From NCBI GenBank assembly GCA_949287305.1, contig CASEFX010000026.1:1-64000 (forward strand): a DNA stretch of 64,000 nucleotides, written 5' to 3'. Source of the DNA: an uncultured Sutterella sp. (GTDB lineage: Bacteria; Pseudomonadota; Gammaproteobacteria; Burkholderiales; Burkholderiaceae_F). The notes beneath the pieces were generated by a model. The model was not told where the DNA came from. It saw nothing but the letters and a program-made list of their open reading frames with translations, and made no database searches. The translations under genes were made by a program, and so were the position numbers. How positions within the stretch are numbered: position 1 is the first letter of the stretch; the number at the start of each line of letters is the position of its first letter. Positions 33,998 through 42,846 of this stretch are shown one piece after another.

Positions 33998-35173
33998 TCA
34001 GTCCGAAAAGAGCGGGCGCTCTCCGAAGGCGTAGAGAGCGCTCGCACCCCACACCGCAATCGCGGCCAGCATGAAGGCGACGATCACCCAGGGCTCGTGC
34101 ACGAGATCGAAGAGCACCCCGCAGGCCCAGGGTCCGAGCCCCGCGATGACGTAGCCCGTCCCCTGCGCAAAGCCCGAAATCAGGAAGAGTTCCGAGAGAT
34201 TCTTGGTCTTCCGGCTCATGACGAGCATCGCGAGACTGAAGGCGAGGCCCTGCGAGCCCCCCGCCATGAGGCAGCCGATGAAGGCGACGCCGCCCCCTTG
34301 AAGCCAGAGCCACACGCCGACGGCGAAATTCAACGCACACAAGAAGGATGTCCTTCGACCTCCCCCGCAGACGCGCACGATCCAGGGCGAGAAAATGCTC
34401 GCGGGCGCGCTGATCAGAAGAAAGGCCGCGACGCCGAAGCCCGCGTCCGCCGCGCTGAAGCCCTCGGTCTTGAGGATGGTGGGAAGCCACGCCGCCGTCG
34501 TGTAGATCGTGAGCGACTGCATGCTCATCACGAGCATCACCGCCCAGACCATGGGATTGCGCAGGAACCCGGCACCAAAGTGAAAACGGTTTTCCGTGAC
34601 GCTTCCCTTCTTGGGCGCCGAGAGCCAGGCGAGAAGCGCCAGGGCCGAGAGCGCGACCCAAAGCCCGAAGGGTGCGGCAAGCGTTCCCCAGCGCTCCCAC
34701 ATCGGGACGGACACGTAGGTCCCGATCGCGCCCGAAAAGCCGATGAAGCCCGTGAAGAGGCCCATGGCCACGTCCGCGCGCTCGGGAAAGTTCTGCTTCA
34801 GAAGGACCGGCATCAGGACGTTGAGAAACGCAATCCCCGTCGCGATGAAGACGGTGGAAACGAGGAGCGTCGCGTAGTCCGTGACGAGGCGTCCTGCGGC
34901 GCCGACGAGAACGAGAAGGACCGAGAGCGTGAGCGCCCGCGAGAGACCCGTGCGGGCGCTCACGACGGGGCCGAGAAGCCCGCTGAGACCGAAGCACGCA
35001 ATGGGGAGCGCACTGAGAAAGCCGAAGGCGGAGTATCCGATTCCGAAGGTCGTCATGACGGGTTCGGTCAGCACGCCCACGCAGGTGACGGGTCCGCGCA
35101 TGATGAGGATCATGGCGAGAAGCGCCGTGAGCAACATGACGAGCGATCCGGTTTTCTCTCCTTCCCGAGGCAT
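33998..35173 (-). CDS. MFS transporter of the CynX/NimT type
   Basis: The 391-residue protein has twelve predicted membrane segments in the two-bundle MFS arrangement. The opening MLLTALLAMILIMRGPVTCVG, followed by VLTEPVMTTFGIGYSAFGFL, is characteristic of CynX/NimT (cyanate or 2-nitroimidazole) transporters. The ribosome site is AAGGAAG. It is probably an inner-membrane proton-coupled transporter; substrates in this family are poorly known. It lies 160 bases downstream of the Panacea-domain gene on the same strand and may be cotranscribed with it, though they have no obvious shared role. Confidence 0.82.
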   Translation of the reverse strand: MPREGEKTGSLVMLLTALLAMILIMRGPVTCVGVLTEPVMTTFGIGYSAFGFLSALPIACFGLSGLLGPVVSARTGLSRALTLSVLLVLVGAAGRLVTDYATLLVSTVFIATGIAFLNVLMPVLLKQNFPERADVAMGLFTGFIGFSGAIGTYVSVPMWERWGTLAAPFGLWVALSALALLAWLSAPKKGSVTENRFHFGAGFLRNPMVWAVMLVMSMQSLTIYTTAAWLPTILKTEGFSAADAGFGVAAFLLISAPASIFSPWIVRVCGGGRRTSFLCALNFAVGVWLWLQGGGVAFIGCLMAGGSQGLAFSLAMLVMSRKTKNLSELFLISGFAQGTGYVIAGLGPWACGVLFDLVHEPWVIVAFMLAAIAVWGASALYAFGERPLFSD

Positions 35174-35332
35174 TCTTTTCTTCCTTATGGGGGTCGGGCG
35201 ACCGACGCGGTCGTCCCAACGAATCCCTGAATTCTACGGCAGGAAAGACTTTTCAGGCTTGGGCGCGGCGACAAGATGCATGCGGGACGCGTCAGACCCT
35301 CCGGTCGGGTCCAAACTTCCCGACCGTGCGGA

Positions 35333-35890
35333 TCAAATGAATTGGCGCAAGTACTCTCGGAGCTCTTCGGTCTCACGTACTTGCTCCGCGACAGCCCTCG
35401 CCTTCTCGGGGGATTTGCCGTGATGCATCAGGAGCGTTTCGAGGGGAATCGGGCTCGAGGCTTCCGACGGCTTTTGCCACTCGGGAGAAACGTTGAGGAA
35501 TTCTTCGCGGGTAAGCGATCCGTATCGATCCAAGACTTGATCGAGCACGTCGACATCCGCGACGGAGAGCGCGTCGAAATCCTCAACCGATGTCCCGGAA
35601 GAATCTTCAGTTCCCTTACGACTCCGGACTGTTTCTTCATTCCCGAACTCGAGCCAACGGCTCCACGGGTCACTCAATTCCGAAGCGCTGAAGATCGCCA
35701 GGCAGCCTTCGAGCGCGGGGCCGTCCTTCGTCGCCACGATGCGGTCGCCTGTGAAACTGTCCTCGTGGAGCAGAAGAAACGTCCGCTCGCACAGATAGAG
35801 CAGTCGGCAGAGTTGCCGTCTCCGGATGTGACCGCCCGCTTTTTCGACCAGATAGGCCGCGGCGTGCACAGCTTTTTCTGTTTCCAACAT
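35333..35890 (-). CDS. Panacea-domain (DUF4065/SocA-like) protein, orphan antitoxin-like
   Basis: The 185-residue protein starts after an AGGAGA ribosome site. Its first ~70 residues match the Panacea/DUF4065 fold: AAYLVEKAGGHIRRRQLCRL, then LYLCERTFLLLHEDSFTGDR and IVATKDGPALEGC. This is the domain of GepA and SocA and of the hyper-promiscuous antitoxins that neutralise many unrelated toxins. A toxin partner is usually encoded directly next to it. None is visible: the 332-base region upstream is empty and the MFS gene lies downstream. It may be an orphan or may serve as a proteolytic adaptor like SocA. Confidence 0.7.
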   Translation of the reverse strand: MLETEKAVHAAAYLVEKAGGHIRRRQLCRLLYLCERTFLLLHEDSFTGDRIVATKDGPALEGCLAIFSASELSDPWSRWLEFGNEETVRSRKGTEDSSGTSVEDFDALSVADVDVLDQVLDRYGSLTREEFLNVSPEWQKPSEASSPIPLETLLMHHGKSPEKARAVAEQVRETEELREYLRQFI

Positions 35891-36222
35891 ACCGTCTCTC
35901 CTACGAGGCGTCGGCGGACCTCAGATTTCACGACGGAAGACGCCGACTTCTTTTTGATCGTTCCTGACTTCAGGATAGCGTTCCGAGCCCCCAAAAGTCT
36001 CGGAGAGAATTTCTCATTTTTCTTCCCCCGCAATAAAATTCCGTCGTCTCACTCCGAACGAAGCGGACGCACCCTTCCCTCTCTTACCGCCGGTCATTGC
36101 TCATAGTCTTCCCGAAGCCCCGCTGCAACGCCGATTTTCTCCGCCTCTGATAGAATGACGAAACTCCATCGGCGGGCGCCTCATCCACGTCCGCGTTTCA
36201 TTTTTCAGAGAAGGAATTCATC
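35891..36222. other. Gene-free 332-base divergent region
   Basis: This stretch separates the Panacea-domain gene from ppaC. I see no reading frame with a ribosome site. It carries promoters in both directions, including an extended -10 element for ppaC (TGATAGAAT, 36148-36156) without a convincing -35. Confidence 0.45.
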
Positions 36223-37140
36223 GTGTCCGCTTTGATTCTCGGTCATAAGAACCCCGACACCGACAGCATCGTTTCCGCCATCGTCTGCGCCGACCTCTAC
36301 AAGAAGCGCGGTCTTGACGTCGTTCCCGCCGCGCAGGGCAAGCCCGCCCCCGAAACGCAGTTCGTGCTCGACCGCTTCGGCTTTGAAGCGCCCGAAGTCG
36401 TGACGAGCGTTGCCGGACGCGACATCTACCTCGTCGACTTCTCCGACCGCGCCCAGGCCCCGGCCGACATCGACGAAGCCAACCTCAAGGGCATAGTCGA
36501 CCATCATAAGCTCGGCGACGTGACGTCCTCCTCGCCGCTCGAATGCATCATCTGGACCGCGGGCTGCACGAACACGATCCTCAAGGCCATGTACGACTAC
36601 TGCGGCATCGAAATCCCGAAGAACATCGCTGGGATCATGCTCTGCGCCATCCTCTCCGACACGGTGATCTTCAAGTCGCCCACGACGACGGACATGGACC
36701 GCAAGGCCGCCAAGGAACTCGCCGAAATCGCCGGCGTCGCCGACCTCGAAGCCCTCGGCATGGAACTCTTCACGGCCAAGTCGGCCGTCGCCGGCTGCTC
36801 GCCGCGCGACCTCATCTTCCGCGACTTCAAGGACTTCGAAATGTCCGGCCACAAGGTGGGCGTGGGCCAGCTCGAACTCGTGAGCCTTGACATCGTCGCC
36901 GACATGATGCCCGCGATCGAAGAGGAACTCGGCCGCATCCGCGCCGAAGGCCGTCACAGCGCCCTCTTCCTTCTCACCGACATCATGAAGGAAGGCTCCC
37001 GCCTCGTCCTCGCTTCGGAAGATCCCGCCCGCGTCGCCGGCGCCTTCGGCGTGGAAGTCTCCGACTTTATGTGGCTCCCCGGCGTGATGAGCCGCAAGAA
37101 GCAGGTCGTTCCGGCCCTCGAAAAGGCCTTCCGCGGCTGA
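36223..37140 (+). CDS. ppaC: Manganese-dependent (family II) inorganic pyrophosphatase
   Basis: GTG at 36223 with GAAGGAATT upstream gives 305 residues. Family II (DHH) motifs are present: GHKNPDTDS with His8, Asp12 and Asp14 as metal ligands, the DHH motif in GIVDHHKLGD (near 93-95), and the C-terminal substrate-binding LPGVMSRKKQVVPAL with its SRKKQ signature. It hydrolyses pyrophosphate to phosphate in the cytoplasm. It is monocistronic and ends at a strong terminator. Confidence 0.93.
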   Translation: MSALILGHKNPDTDSIVSAIVCADLYKKRGLDVVPAAQGKPAPETQFVLDRFGFEAPEVVTSVAGRDIYLVDFSDRAQAPADIDEANLKGIVDHHKLGDVTSSSPLECIIWTAGCTNTILKAMYDYCGIEIPKNIAGIMLCAILSDTVIFKSPTTTDMDRKAAKELAEIAGVADLEALGMELFTAKSAVAGCSPRDLIFRDFKDFEMSGHKVGVGQLELVSLDIVADMMPAIEEELGRIRAEGRHSALFLLTDIMKEGSRLVLASEDPARVAGAFGVEVSDFMWLPGVMSRKKQVVPALEKAFRG

Positions 37141-37165
37141 TCTTCTGATCCGCACTGAAAAACCG

Positions 37166-37205
37166 TCGCCCCGCCGAAGTCTTCGCCGGGGCGATTTCCT
37201 TTCTT
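37166..37205 (+). terminator. Terminator after ppaC
   Basis: TCGCCCCGCCGAAG (37166-37179) pairs with CTTCGCCGGGGCGA (37181-37194) followed by TTTCCTTTCTT. The stem is nearly perfect. Confidence 0.85.
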
Positions 37206-37224
37206 CCCAACCCTTTCGCCCATC

Positions 37225-37596
37225 ATGCTCACCAAAGGCCTCACCACCGTCGGACTGTTGCTCGTCTCGAACGTCTTCATGACGCTCGCCTGGTACGCGC
37301 ACCTGAAGCTGCAGACGGCCAAAGTCATTTCGAGCTGGCCTCTCTACACGGTCGTGCTCTTTTCCTGGGGGATCGCGCTCTTTGAGTACAGCTTCATGGT
37401 GCCCGCCAACCGCATCGGCTTCGACGGCAACGGCGGTCCCTTCTCGCTCGTGCAGCTCAAGATCATTCAGGAAGTGATCACGCTCTTCGTCTTCACGCTC
37501 TTCTCGCTCATCGCCTTCAACACGCATCTCGCGTGGAACCACGTGGCGGCCTTCATCTGCATGGTGGGGGCGGTGTTCTTCGTCTTTATGAAGTAA
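37225..37596 (+). CDS. DUF486 (DMT-superfamily) membrane protein
   Basis: The 123-residue protein has four membrane helices and the DUF486 pattern: an early NVFMTLAWYAHLK, a second-helix SWGIALFEYSFMVPANRIG, and QLKIIQEVITLFVF before the last two helices. DUF486 proteins are small members of the drug/metabolite transporter superfamily, probably acting as dimers; substrates are unknown. The ribosome site is poor. A terminator separates it from ppaC, although only 84 bases lie between them. Confidence 0.85.
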   Translation: MLTKGLTTVGLLLVSNVFMTLAWYAHLKLQTAKVISSWPLYTVVLFSWGIALFEYSFMVPANRIGFDGNGGPFSLVQLKIIQEVITLFVFTLFSLIAFNTHLAWNHVAAFICMVGAVFFVFMK

Positions 37597-37696
37597 GCCG
37601 CAAAAAAGAGAGGAGCCCCTCACGGAGACTCCCCCTCGCGACTTGATTCGCACGCTTCGGGCGGCCGGCGTTCTTCATCGGGCCTCCCTTTTCGTC

Positions 37697-39292
37697 TCAA
37701 TCCTCGGCTTCCCAAAGGAGTTCGCCCGCCTTCCAGACGCGACGCACCCGAATGTCGGCGAGTTCTTCCTTCGGAACATCGAATGGATTCGCGCTCCAGA
37801 GCACGAAGTCCGCGGCTTCGCCCGGAAGCAGCAACCCGGTCGTCCCGAGATCCGTCACCTTTGCCGCACGCGACGTGTAGAGCGACAGGGCCGTCGCGAC
37901 GTCCACCGCTTCCGCTTCGCCGAACGGTACTCCTCGGGCGTCCCGTCTCGTCACCGCCGCGGCGACCGTAACGAAGGGCTGATCGGGATCGGCCCAGGTC
38001 GTGGCGGGCGCGTCGGACGAAAGCGCAAAGGCGTCCGTTCGAGCCGCAATCGTCTTCACCGCGTAGCCTTCGTCGATCATGGTGCGCGGAATCGCCTCTT
38101 CGTAGCCCTTCCATTCCGCAAAGGGAAAGACGGGCTGCGTCGTCATCGCGACCGGGAAGTTCATGTCGTCGACGTGCTCGAGATGGTCGGGCCGCAGATA
38201 GGAGACGTGCTCCAGGCGCACCGAAGGCTCGTTTTCGAGCCACGGCTCTTCCCCCTCGAGCCAGTCGAGAATCCGGTCGATCGAGCGGTCGCCCATGACG
38301 TGCACAGAGAGCTGCACGCCGTTTCGCCTCGCCCAGGCGAGAGCCGCGCGGAAGACCTCGTGCGTGACGCACATCGTCCCCTGAGGATCCTCGTCGTCGG
38401 AGAGACCCAGATAGCGCCCGCGGATCGCCGCGGTCTTACCCGAAATCGAACCGTCCGCGAAGACCTTGAGGCCCGCGTAGCGCACGGGACCGGTCTTGTC
38501 GTCCTCCGTGAAGTCCGGCATCCCGAAGGGATCAATCCCGCCCTGCCAGACGAGATACATCCCGACCGAAAGCGGCAGTCCCGCCTCCCTTGCGGCACGA
38601 TAGACGGGAAGGAGATCCTTTTCGCCTCGCTCGCACATCATTTCGGTGACATACCCGATCCCGCGCGAAAGATAGTGTTCGCCCAGAGCGCAGAGCTTGT
38701 GCACGTTCCCCTCGAAGTCCTCCTTCTTTCGGAGACGCTCGACCATCCGCACGGCGGCGGTTTCGATGAGCCGTCCGTCGGGTTCGCCCATGGCGTCCCG
38801 ACCGAAACGTCCGCCCTCGGGGTCGGGCGTCGTGCGGTCGATCCCGGCCGCCTTCAGAAGATACGTGTTCACGGCCGCCGAATGGCAGTCCGAACGACGT
38901 ATGAAGACGGGTCGGTCCGTCGCGACGCGGTCGAGGTCGTGCCGCGTGGGAGAACGGTTTTCCTTCAAAAGACTCTCGTCATAGCCCCAGGCTTCGATCC
39001 AGGCGTCCTCGGAGAGTTCGTTCTTCTTGCGGACGAGTCCTTCGACGAGATCTTCGATCGAGAGAACGTCGGGTGGCAGTGCGGCGAGCGCCGAGAGCGT
39101 CTGCGCGACGTAGGAGGGGTGCGTGTGCTGGTCGGAGAAAAGCGGCGTCACGAAGCCGCCCGCGAGATCGACCTCGCGGTCGACGGGAGAGTCGTCGGGA
39201 ACGATTCGTCCCGCCTCGACGACGAAGGATTCCAAAAGCGGCAGGGCCGCGTCGCCCGTAAAGGCGAAAAGATTCTTGTAGCGTACGCGCAT
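37697..39292 (-). CDS. YtcJ-like metal-dependent amidohydrolase
   Basis: The 531-residue protein belongs to the amidohydrolase superfamily of the YtcJ/NfdA type. The first metal motif FVTPLFSDQHTHPSY (HxH) comes near residues 48-62, the mid-region VKVFADGS-type element appears as GLKVFADGSISGKTAAI, histidine ligands occur in LSVHVMGDRSID and RLEHVSYL, and the final Asp in FALSSDAPATTWADP. No signal peptide is visible. Substrates in this group are diverse (N-formyl or imide compounds). It stands alone between convergent DUF486 and divergently spaced autotransporter regions. Confidence 0.82.
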   Translation of the reverse strand: MRVRYKNLFAFTGDAALPLLESFVVEAGRIVPDDSPVDREVDLAGGFVTPLFSDQHTHPSYVAQTLSALAALPPDVLSIEDLVEGLVRKKNELSEDAWIEAWGYDESLLKENRSPTRHDLDRVATDRPVFIRRSDCHSAAVNTYLLKAAGIDRTTPDPEGGRFGRDAMGEPDGRLIETAAVRMVERLRKKEDFEGNVHKLCALGEHYLSRGIGYVTEMMCERGEKDLLPVYRAAREAGLPLSVGMYLVWQGGIDPFGMPDFTEDDKTGPVRYAGLKVFADGSISGKTAAIRGRYLGLSDDEDPQGTMCVTHEVFRAALAWARRNGVQLSVHVMGDRSIDRILDWLEGEEPWLENEPSVRLEHVSYLRPDHLEHVDDMNFPVAMTTQPVFPFAEWKGYEEAIPRTMIDEGYAVKTIAARTDAFALSSDAPATTWADPDQPFVTVAAAVTRRDARGVPFGEAEAVDVATALSLYTSRAAKVTDLGTTGLLLPGEAADFVLWSANPFDVPKEELADIRVRRVWKAGELLWEAED

Positions 39293-39429
39293 GACGACTT
39301 CTCCGTAACGGACGAAGAGATGCGGGAAGGCCGACGCTCGAAAGAGCGCGCCGCTTCAGCGAAGATTCGCCTTACCCTCAGTCTAGAAAAGACCGCGCCC
39401 GAAGGACGTATTTCCGCCCGTTTTTACGC

Positions 39430-39508
39430 CTTGAAATAAGAAAGCCCCGAATCGACGGCGGGTCGATTCGGGGAGACTGTCGATCGGCGCCCGCTTTCGG
39501 ACGGGCGC
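39430..39508 (-). terminator. Double hairpin terminating the autotransporter gene
   Basis: CCCCGAATCGAC (39445-39456) pairs perfectly with GTCGATTCGGGG (39462-39473) and on the reverse strand is followed by CTTTCTTATTTC. A second stem (GCGCCCG 39487-39493 with CGGGCGC 39502-39508) lies between it and the gene's stop. Confidence 0.75.
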
Positions 39509-39517
39509 AGCTCACGA

Positions 39518-41635
39518 TCAGAAGGTGTAGCGCAGACCGAGGTTCCAGCGGAAGGGCGTTTCCACTTCGCCCGAGTGCGCCGTCTCGAATTCGGCGTAGC
39601 CCGTGAGGCTCTCCGTCAGGCGGGCCTTGGCGCCGAGACCGATTTCGAACCAGGAGCCGCCCAGGTCCTTGTCGAACCGGTTGACTTCACGGCCGTTCGA
39701 ATAAAAGCCCGTCGAGGTTTCGCCCTGGAAGTCGTACTTCTGGTCCAGACGCAGATAGACGTCGCCTCGGTCGTTCGGGCAAGAGAAGCCCAGGGTGAGA
39801 CCCACGCCGCCCACCAAGGAGTCGAAGTCGTCCTGATTCACCGAAGCGTTGTCGCCCACGCGGAAACTGTCGCCGTTGACCTTGGCGTAGGTGAGTCCCA
39901 CGTGCGGTTCGACGAAGAAGCTCTTCGCGAGCGCAAAGCGGTGACCCGTTTCGACCGAGAAGGCCCAGGCGTCGGCGCGGAATTCTCCGTCGATCGTCTT
40001 CGAGAGTTCGACTTCGTTGCGAAGCGCCCCGTACTTGAGCGCCGCGGTGAGGAAGGAGCCGCTTTGCGTCAGAAGTTCGCCGTAGGCGGTGAAGGCGTAG
40101 CTCTTGGCGTCGGACGTACCCGTCGAGTACTTGGCGTCGCCGTCCGTGTAGGAGAAGGCCGCGCCCGCGAGCACCTTGACGTCGCCGTCGACGACGACAC
40201 GGTCCGCGCCCATCTGAAGGGCGAGATAGTCGTAGTCGCTGCTCCCGAATTCGCTGCGGCCGCCGTAGTGACGAACCCAGAGGCCCGTTTTGCCGCTTGA
40301 GCGGACGTCGCCCATTCGCTGCATGACGTCGTCCGTTTCGGCCCGCCACTGCATGAAGAGGATCGAACCCGTATCAGCAACGGCGAGCGCGTTCTCGTTG
40401 GTCGTCCGGTTCGTCTTGTTCACGTCCCCCTCATGGCTCACGGTCCCCGACACGCCGTCCGAGAACAAGCCCTGCTCGAGTTCGAAACGGACGGTCTCTT
40501 CCTTCGTATCGACGGCCTTCGCCATGGCGCGGATGATCGTGTCGTCGTCATGGCCGTCACGGAGATTTGCCGACGCGACGAGCTTCGTCGAAACGTTGTC
40601 GGCCTGAACCACAACATCGGCGTTTTCCAAGCCCTTGAAGCGCACGTCGAGCTCATAAGTCTTGGGCACGTCGTCCGCCAATACCGCAGCGGCGAGTTCG
40701 GCCGTTTTGCCCACCGTGAGCGACGTGTTGTCGTTCACATTCACGCGCACACCCGAGTCGAGTTTGTCGATCGAGAGCTTCGTCTGTTTTTCCGCCGTTC
40801 CGGCGAGGATTTCAACGTCGGAGTCGGAGTCCGCCTTGAGCGTCGTCACGAAGGAGTCGTCGGTGACGGCCCAGTGCGAGTTATCGGCGAGGAGCAGGTT
40901 CGTGCGGTGCTTGAGCGTTTCGTCGCGTTCCTGCTTGGTGCTGTTGCCACCCTCTACCTTACTGGTGATCGTCGAATAGGTGGCTCCGGTCCACTTCGTG
41001 CCGTAGAGATCGAGGTTGAGTTGGTTGCCCTTATCCGACACGAGGGCGAAGTCCTTCATCAACCCCGCATCCTTGGAATTGTGAACGATGTCCCCCGTGA
41101 ACTCGGAATTGACAAACGTAATCGAGTGTTCGGTCGAACATTCCCCCTCCTGAATGCCGAAATACTCGCGGTAGGTAGGTTCTTCAACGACGATGTTCCA
41201 GCGCTTGACGACGCTGTTATCAAACGTCAGACTCATGTCGCGCACGGGCGACTTGTCGGCGCTGCTGTCGCTCATCGTGATCTTGTAGGGCTTCGAACCC
41301 TTGTCGTTGACGAGGTTCAATCCGGAAAACGAGACATGAACCTTGCCGTTCACCGAAGAGTAGCTGTTGAGCGGATCCAGGCCCGTCGTGAGGTAGATCG
41401 TACGGAGATTCGTCCAAACCTTCGTGTCGTTGGGCAGAGTGATTTCCGTCGGCTTCCAGTTCAGAATGTCCTGCGTACCGTCGTATGCGGCGCCGGCCTC
41501 GCCGACCCCGCCGAAGTACTGCGTATACATCTCTCCGAAAACGGACTGGTACGGACCGGCGAGCGCGCCGCTCGCCGACACGGCCAACGCCGATCCGACG
41601 GCAAGAGAAAGGGCATGACGAAGGGGGGTGAACAT
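39518..41635 (-). CDS. Classical (type Va) autotransporter
   Basis: The 705-residue protein has a signal peptide (about 1-26, ending SGALA), a passenger region (about 27-430) built of short beta-strand-like segments rich in Asp, Thr, Val and Asn, and a C-terminal autotransporter beta-barrel (about 430-705) starting with the junction LFMQWRAETDDVMQRMGDVR and ending in the outer-membrane signature LGLRYTF. The passenger should be displayed on the surface; no protease, esterase or adhesion motif is recognisable. The upstream 540 bases are AT-rich. Surface display and function are inferred from architecture. Confidence 0.88.
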   Translation of the reverse strand: MFTPLRHALSLAVGSALAVSASGALAGPYQSVFGEMYTQYFGGVGEAGAAYDGTQDILNWKPTEITLPNDTKVWTNLRTIYLTTGLDPLNSYSSVNGKVHVSFSGLNLVNDKGSKPYKITMSDSSADKSPVRDMSLTFDNSVVKRWNIVVEEPTYREYFGIQEGECSTEHSITFVNSEFTGDIVHNSKDAGLMKDFALVSDKGNQLNLDLYGTKWTGATYSTITSKVEGGNSTKQERDETLKHRTNLLLADNSHWAVTDDSFVTTLKADSDSDVEILAGTAEKQTKLSIDKLDSGVRVNVNDNTSLTVGKTAELAAAVLADDVPKTYELDVRFKGLENADVVVQADNVSTKLVASANLRDGHDDDTIIRAMAKAVDTKEETVRFELEQGLFSDGVSGTVSHEGDVNKTNRTTNENALAVADTGSILFMQWRAETDDVMQRMGDVRSSGKTGLWVRHYGGRSEFGSSDYDYLALQMGADRVVVDGDVKVLAGAAFSYTDGDAKYSTGTSDAKSYAFTAYGELLTQSGSFLTAALKYGALRNEVELSKTIDGEFRADAWAFSVETGHRFALAKSFFVEPHVGLTYAKVNGDSFRVGDNASVNQDDFDSLVGGVGLTLGFSCPNDRGDVYLRLDQKYDFQGETSTGFYSNGREVNRFDKDLGGSWFEIGLGAKARLTESLTGYAEFETAHSGEVETPFRWNLGLRYTF

Positions 41636-42102
41636 TTTTTCTCTCCAATGTCAGAAGTTCCGTCGAGGGAACGGTGGATATAAGGGTTATTGTGTATCGC
41701 GCGAAAAATATACCCGCGGACGAACCGACTATATCGATTTCCTTTTCGCGAAGGGAAAAATTTCGATCTTCGGAAGAAAAATATTAAACTTGGGGTTTAC
41801 CCTTTAATCCTCATACTTTCGTACTACTCCCTTTACTTTGATGCACCACAATGGATTGCCGTGTAATTTCGTTCTCGATCAAGCACTTTTCTCCATAAAA
41901 CACGATTCGAAAAAGAAAGTTGCATTTTTTCCAAAGACCTTGTGATAACCGACCGTTCACTCGGTTTATGAAAAGTAAAATTGGGTTTTCCCTTAATTTT
42001 CGTCAAACTTCTCATTTGACGCTTCCGCCCCCACCGACTTCTTCGCGGACCGTCCCGACGTAGCCGCATCGATCAAACGGAACTCCGGTTCGGCGAGCCG
42101 CC
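41636..42102. other. AT-rich gene-free region upstream of the autotransporter
   Basis: This stretch has no plausible gene; short open frames lack ribosome sites. It is much richer in A and T than its neighbours, a pattern common upstream of regulated surface-protein genes and of segments silenced by nucleoid proteins. Promoter elements for the autotransporter should lie here on the reverse strand, but I see no unambiguous pair. Confidence 0.5.
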
Positions 42103-42145
42103 GATAAAAAACGGACGGTCCTTCTCGGAAACCGTCCGTCTTTCT
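42103..42145. terminator. Terminator after the nitroreductase gene
   Basis: ACGGACGGT (42111-42119) pairs perfectly with ACCGTCCGT (42131-42139). On the reverse strand it is followed by TTTTTTATC, ending the nitroreductase gene. Confidence 0.8.
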
Positions 42146-42178
42146 CTGCGCACGCCCGGGTGCGCGCCCCGAGACGCT

Positions 42179-42697
42179 TCAAATCCGGAAGACGCGTCCT
42201 TCCCGATGAGCGGGCGCCTCGCCCGGAGCCCCGGCGGGAACGCCGAGGATCGCGTGACCGATCCCGACGTAGTCGCCCTTGACGCCGAGCTTTTCGAGGA
42301 GCGCCTTGCCTTCGGGCGACTCGAACTCTTCCCGGGCGCGGTGGATCCAGCAGGATCCGAGCCCCTCCGCATGGGCGGCGTTCAAAAGATTGCCCATCAT
42401 GAGGGCGCCGTCCTCGACATGGGTCGGGACCGTTCGATCGGCGAGCACCACGAGCACGACGGGGGCGCCGTAGAAGGGATCGCCCTCCTTCATCCCGGCG
42501 ATTTCGGCGTTCATGCGCGAGAGCTGATCGCGAACCGCCTTGTCGGTCACCACGACGACGATCGCGGACTGGCGGCCCATGCCGCTCGGGGCGTAGAGCC
42601 CCGCGCGGACGATGTTGTAGATCGCGTCGTCCGTGACGGGTTCGTCCTTGTAGGCGCGGCAGCTGCGCCGCGTGAGCAGATTCTCCATAGCGTCCAT
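42179..42697 (-). CDS. Nitroreductase-family flavoprotein
   Basis: The ATG at 42697, with GGAG upstream, gives 172 residues starting MDAMENLLTRRSCRAYKDEP. This RRSxRxY motif is the FMN-phosphate-binding signature of the nitroreductase family, followed by GLYAPSGMGRQSAIVVVVTD and, later, the family's LGSCWIHRAREEF and VGIGHAILGVPAG. It is a short, cytoplasmic, FMN-dependent NAD(P)H oxidoreductase, probably dimeric. Physiological substrate unknown (quinones, nitro compounds or flavins are typical). Confidence 0.87.
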   Translation of the reverse strand: MDAMENLLTRRSCRAYKDEPVTDDAIYNIVRAGLYAPSGMGRQSAIVVVVTDKAVRDQLSRMNAEIAGMKEGDPFYGAPVVLVVLADRTVPTHVEDGALMMGNLLNAAHAEGLGSCWIHRAREEFESPEGKALLEKLGVKGDYVGIGHAILGVPAGAPGEAPAHREGRVFRI

Positions 42698-42846
42698 TTG
42701 CTTTTCTCCATTTCTTCGCTCGAAGCATCGAGCTTCAACCATTTTCGCACGTTCCGAAGGCTCGCACGGGACCGAAATGTTCGGGCGCCCGTCGATCCCG
42801 TCGACGAACGCCCGCACCTTTGCGTCGCTCAAGAAAGAGGCTCGCC

